This document shows, one piece after another, positions 60,078 to 64,000 of a DNA stretch of 64,000 nt (position 1 is the first letter of the stretch; every line of letters starts with the position of its first letter). The notes under the pieces were generated by a model. That model was not told where the DNA came from, searched no databases, and saw only the letters and a list, made by a program, of their open reading frames with translations. The position numbers and the translations under genes are program-made. Source of the stretch: Selaginella moellendorffii (lineage: Eukaryota; Streptophyta; Lycopodiopsida; Selaginellales; Selaginellaceae); the NCBI RefSeq assembly GCF_000143415.4, contig NW_003314264.1:2082074-2146073 (forward strand). Reading direction: 5' to 3'.

Positions 60078-63000
60078 ATGGCCTTCAGGGTTGGGGAAAA
60101 GGTTTACATTTTGAATGGTGGGAAGAGAGTTGCAAAAGGGACCCTTGTGTCTATGGATCGGAACTTTGTTATACACTGTCAAAGGCTTGGGGAAGGCAAT
60201 GCTGCTGTATCAGTAGAGACTGTCTTCGATGGGAATGTGGTCGCTATTGAACGAGGAGAGATGGTCGTCGGGGTAAATGTTGTTGTTGCCTTGAAAAATC
60301 TGCAGAAGAAAGCAGATGTTGGGGACAGCGCAAGTGCGACGCATGTTCCCTTCATGGATCTTAAGAACCGTGCTACATGGATTCAGGCAAAGGTGTTTCT
60401 AAACAACCCCGAGGGGGAGGTGGTAGCTGAGGGCTTAGCCACAGTTGTCGATCCAAGAGATGCGGTTGCTAATCAAGAATTGGGCTGGGATGATATTGGA
60501 GTTGCAATTTTAGAGGTTGTTGACACAGAAGAAAACAGTCTGAATATTGGAAGCATTGTGCGGTGGAAATTGAGGCATTTAGTGTTTGAGAATGTGAAGG
60601 ATTCACAATCAAACACCACTACAACTGATGACAGAACATCTCTTCATGGGAAAAGAAAGTACACCTTCATACAGCGCAGCCAAAGGGATCTGAGCAACGA
60701 ACCGAAAAGGCAGAAAATGGCGATGGAGGTTCGAATGGTCTCGACAGTTGCTTGTTGCAAGAGGAGGTGCTGTCAACATGCTGATTGGGATGCTATTGAA
60801 GAGGAGAGAGCAAGATACAAGACATTGTCCTGGAAGGCAGCTCGCAATTTTGTGTATGAGGCATTACGGTCATCTGTTGATGCTTCAGAACATCAGGTGG
60901 GGGGCATGGTCTTCCAGAGGGGTTTGGTCTGCATGAAGGCATGGAGAATCATTTATGGAGTCCCTCGAACCACATTCTACAGAATCAAAACTGAGTTCGA
61001 GGAACAAAGGGTTCAACAGGCAGTCCATGGGAACGACGGTACGCACAAAACCAGGGGTCATGTTGTATATGGAGAGGCAATCTTCAAGAGGTTTGTCGAG
61101 ACATGTAGCGAGCAGCAACCACATAAAACCCGCCTCTTGGAAGATGGAACACGAGACACCCAACGAGTTCTCCCTTCCATGTATACCAAGGGGGCCATAT
61201 TGGAAGATGTGAATCGGGAACTCCAGAGTAATGGCTACAGGAAGCTGAGCCAATCTAGATTTAGTAGATTGTGGAGCAACAGGTTCAGGGATGTGAGTAT
61301 AGGAAAGTACTCCAGCTTTTCAAAGTGTGACGAGTGCACTGCTATCAAAATGGCTTTGTCGAAGAATTCTTGCAGCGCTCAAGAGCGAGAGACGTTGGTT
61401 AGAAGGCGGCTCGACCACAACATCGAGCAGAGAAGCTGCAGGACTGCATATTATCATAACAGGATTCTCTCCATGGAGAGACCTGACTCTTACCTCTGCA
61501 TCATCCACGACAAAATGGACCAGAAAAAGACGTGCTTACCTCGACTCAATCCTGCCCCCAAGGCAATCTCTTCATCCATGCAGCTGCCTGTGTCTCTGTT
61601 TGGCATAATCGCTCATGGGCATGGTGCCCAGAACTATGGGAACTTCTTTGTACCTCTATGGGGTGGCGGGGGTGCAAACATGATGATTGCGTCCCTAGCA
61701 AAACACTTAAGGTCTCTGCAAAGTGCGCAGACTGAGCTGAATGGCCAACCCTTGCATAAGGCCCTTGTCGATCGAACCCCATACAGGGTTCAGCTGGAGG
61801 AGGAGCAAAGGCTTGCAGTATCGCGTGGGGCCCCATGCCATCCCAGTGAATATGTTGGCCGTCAGATTGTAGGGTTATCACGTGAGGCCTCATGCCATTC
61901 CGACGAGGCTGGTCGCCCGGTGAATGCACAGCCTCATCCAAACGAAGCAGAATCTCAAGGAAGTTCTTGCGGCCGATGTGGCCTTCCACCCCATCTTCTG
62001 CTCCAAACAGACAATGCTGGCAGTGAGAACAAAAACATGTACGTCTTCGCGTACTTGGCGATGCTTGTTGCCAAAGGCATATTTGAAACGGTTACACTTG
62101 GCTTTCTCATGGTTGGGCACACTCATGAAGACGTCGATGCCATGTTCAGTCACCTGGCAGAGTCCCTCCGGCGATCCAATGTCCTCACCCTCCCACAACT
62201 CTACGATGAATTCCAAAATTGCATCAAAGGCACTGTTGAAGCTGCACTTGTGACAGAGGTTCCAGACTTTAAGGGGTTTGTAAGAGGCTACATCAGGGAC
62301 GGATCCGAAATGCTGATTGGCCACTCCAAGCCTCTTCAGTTTCATTTCAGCATGCGTGACAGTGCTCCAGTGATGAGGTACAAGATGAGAGAATGGGACA
62401 TAGTGTGGTTGCCAGTGGACGGCATTGAACTCTTCAAGAGAGATCCCATAACTGGGGAACCTATGATTCCTCAGGGTTCCCCACGGCCGATGCACCCGGA
62501 TGGACTCAAAGACCAGGAAAGTATAGTGGCCGGGATTAGACAGCATATTGCCTTCTGGAAGAGGGGGTTGGTGTTTGGTGGAGAATCCTATTTTAAGAGG
62601 TGCAAGCCTTTGCTCGAATACTGGGAGAAGATTATATCTGCTATCCAAAATGGGCCGGTTGTATATGAAGAATTGGAAGAGTCCTTTTGGCCAGAACCCA
62701 GAGCACCAGATAGTAGCGGAACAATGTCCTCTGGAAATGCAGTGACAGATAACGATGTTGAGGATCACTATTGTGGGCCGAGGAACAAGAAGCCGGATTC
62801 AACATTCAATCCAGTACAAGTCTGCAAAGGAATGGTCGTGCTTGTCAGACCCAGTAATAAAAAACAAATGATATGGGTGGGGCGCTGCATCATTGATGCA
62901 GAGGAGGACGCGGAAACTAACTCCTTCAATGTAACTGTGGAGTGGTTCAAGCCAAGTTCCGGATATACGAAGGATTGCCTAGAAAAGAGATGGGTGCTGA

Positions 63001-63216
63001 ATCCAAGGGATCCCAGCATGAGCATATCGGTGGATAATGTTGTGCATGGTTGGATGCGGAAGCAGAGTGCCACCATCACCTTGCCAGACCATGCAAGAGA
63101 TGCAGCAAGAGCATTCATAACCCGGGTTCAAGGTGAGATTTAATATTCCTTTACTAAGTTTCTAATGTATTTTATTTCAAGGTGAACAATCCGAATCTGA
63201 ATCAGAGGAGGCGTGA
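60078..63216 (+). CDS. DUF7869-like RNase H-fold transposase-like protein
   Basis: One long exon 60078-63132, a short intron, and a final exon 63182-63216 ending ESESEEA; about 1,029 residues. Residues 1-170 resemble the small domain at the start of some plant CACTA-type proteins (VAKGTLVSMDRNFVIHCQRL). A VACCKRRCCQH cluster near 224 and VCMKAWRIIYGVPRTTFYRI near 285-310 match the N-terminal layout of DUF7869 proteins. The catalytic-type core has DKMDQ (D478), LLLQTDNAGSENKN (D645) and VGHTHEDVDAMFSHL (E684/D687), with spacing typical of DDE enzymes. A C-terminal segment (GMVVLVRP...WVGRCII...VEWFKP) looks like a small beta-barrel/BAH-like module. Residues ~581-607 contain two in-frame palindrome copies. 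The frame is open throughout, so it may be active. Transposase function is inferred from fold motifs and TIR context. Confidence 0.75.
61820..61898. repeat. Two 22-bp palindrome copies inside transposase coding sequence
   Basis: Copies at 61820-61841 and 61877-61898, read as VSRGAPCHPSE and LSREASCHSDE. They lie in an insert between the first and second catalytic Asp residues. Confidence 0.85.
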
Positions 63217-63808
63217 TGGCATGTGGCCCTTTGCACTAGTATATCTTAATACTGGTCTGAGAAATAGAATGGCATATGCCCTCAGGCCTTTTACTAAATC
63301 ACCTTTGAAAGAAATGCAAGCCTCTATGTCGTAAAAAAAAGGTACTAGAGAAATTCCTTAATAATATGAATGTTATTTAGTTTCATGAAAATACACTAAG
63401 GGTCAAATGAGTTAAATGACTTCTCCAGACTAGCAATGCCTCTTGCTACACCTTCACAATTAGATTCGTTAGAAAAAGATAACATTGAATAATATCTAAA
63501 TGTTCTCACCATTAAGTTATATGTCTGGCTAATAGGAATGACGTTCATCTTGGAAAGCTCACCACACGCTCAATGAACAAACAAATAGTGTGTGCGCGCA
63601 TGCCATCGCTCTTCTTTAGCTTCAGATTCGGCTTGTTCACCTTGACAATGAGATTTATTATACAACCAGATGGACTCAGTCTGGACACAAAGTCACCACG
63701 CTAGTCACCATGCCCCAGATATGTCTAGCCCCTGGACAAAAAACATATAATTTCACGTCATTTTCAAATACTTGAAAATTTGTACCTAGTCCCATTTTAC
63801 TGAATAAA
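63217..63808. other. 3' flank of transposase gene inside element E
   Basis: Holds decayed palindrome copies (63216-63237, 63269-63290) and AT-rich sequence up to the right terminus. No gene. Confidence 0.6.
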
Positions 63809-63834
63809 TCCCACTTTAACGAAATAAAGCATAT
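63809..63834. repeat. Right terminal inverted repeat of element E
   Basis: Plus-strand TCCCACTTTAACGAAATA, the reverse complement of the left terminus core. The upstream partner TCCCATTTTACTGAA is a weak hairpin arm. Confidence 0.8.
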
Positions 63835-63839
63835 TTAGT

Positions 63840-64000
63840 CAAGCAGACTTGACGCGGTGATGAGAAACTCATGATGTTGGCTTGCACTTGCTAGTGTTGG
63901 GAACCCCCGCGATATTAAGCTTGGTCCCTTAATATCGCTAGATGATAGCTTACTGTGTCTGCCAAACACCCTTGCTATCATGCCCTTTGTGTTGGTCTCA
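63840..64000 (-). mobile_element. Partial retroelement at window edge
   Basis: Matches 5706-5870 in reverse complement (for example CACAAAGGGCATGATAGC) and is cut by the end of the window. Confidence 0.5.

Larger units (their letters stand above)
50895..63834. mobile_element. Element E: ~12.9-kb TIR DNA transposon with two divergent genes
   Basis: The left end reads AAGCTCTATTTCGTTAAAGTGGGA. The right end, reverse-complemented, contains GCTTTATTTCGTTAAAGTGGGA, giving about 22 matching bases of 25. Between them a left-going ParB/methylase/phosphatase-like gene and a right-going DUF7869-like transposase gene diverge from a repeat-rich centre. About 20 copies of a 22-bp palindrome are spread across both halves. 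TTAG flanks both ends (50891-50894 and 63835-63838), a possible short target duplication. The 6.7-13.6 kb segment is an inverted truncated copy. I do not recognise a named superfamily with this gene pair. Confidence 0.75.

Overview
The window looks like nuclear DNA of a land plant, most probably a lycophyte of the Selaginella moellendorffii type. This is an inference from plant-specific families (SEUSS-like co-regulator, intron-rich CIPK kinase, Agenet-domain protein), very short GT-AG introns (about 40-110 nt) in compact genes, telo-box and E2F-type promoter motifs, and dense nests of decayed Ty3/gypsy elements around a small island of host genes. One 100-base N run (31041-31140) is an assembly gap.

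Layout. 1-6.7 kb: decayed LTR retroelement pieces whose LTRs carry long GGACTC/CATCTC tandem repeats. 6.72-13.55 kb: a truncated copy (copy A) of a large DNA transposon, holding one 11-exon gene. 13.6-17.7 kb: gypsy integrase/chromodomain and reverse transcriptase fragments with nested LTRs. 17.7-27.3 kb: AT-rich DNA with an F-box pseudogene broken by a hAT remnant. 27.3-41.1 kb: the host gene island, namely an Agenet-domain gene (-), SEUSS-like (+), CIPK (+), NC2alpha/DRAP1 (-), a POLE4/Dpb3-like histone-fold gene (+) and aspartyl aminopeptidase (-). 41.8-50.88 kb: gypsy gag/protease debris and a non-autonomous LTR element on the minus strand. 50.895-63.83 kb: an apparently full-length copy of the large transposon (element E). 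63.84-64 kb: start of another retroelement, also present inverted near 5.7 kb.

The candidate undescribed system is element E. About 12.9 kb lies between terminal inverted repeats sharing TATTTCGTTAAAGTGGGA, with two divergently transcribed genes. The right gene (60078-63216) encodes a protein of about 1,030 residues with a CC-x3-CC cluster and D...D...E/D motifs in a DUF7869-like, RNase H-fold transposase-like arrangement. The left gene (56959 to 51337) is reconstructed here as 11 exons encoding about 1,650 residues: a ParB/Srx-like domain, a degenerate methyltransferase-like domain, acidic linkers and a C-terminal FCP1/NIF-type HAD phosphatase domain. Both genes and the flanking non-coding DNA are peppered with a 22-bp palindrome (core GGCRTGNGGCCNCAYGCC). 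Most copies lie inside tiny introns just upstream of the splice acceptor, but some lie within coding exons. Copy A is the left-gene half of the same element in opposite orientation 37 kb away, so near-identical inverted repeats flank the host gene island.

In the host island, gene pairs share promoters or 3' ends. SEUSS and the Agenet gene diverge from a 16-bp palindromic double G-box. NC2alpha and the POLE4-like gene (both histone-fold) diverge from about 310 bp with telo-boxes and an E2F site. The POLE4-like gene and the aminopeptidase converge with overlapping stop codons.
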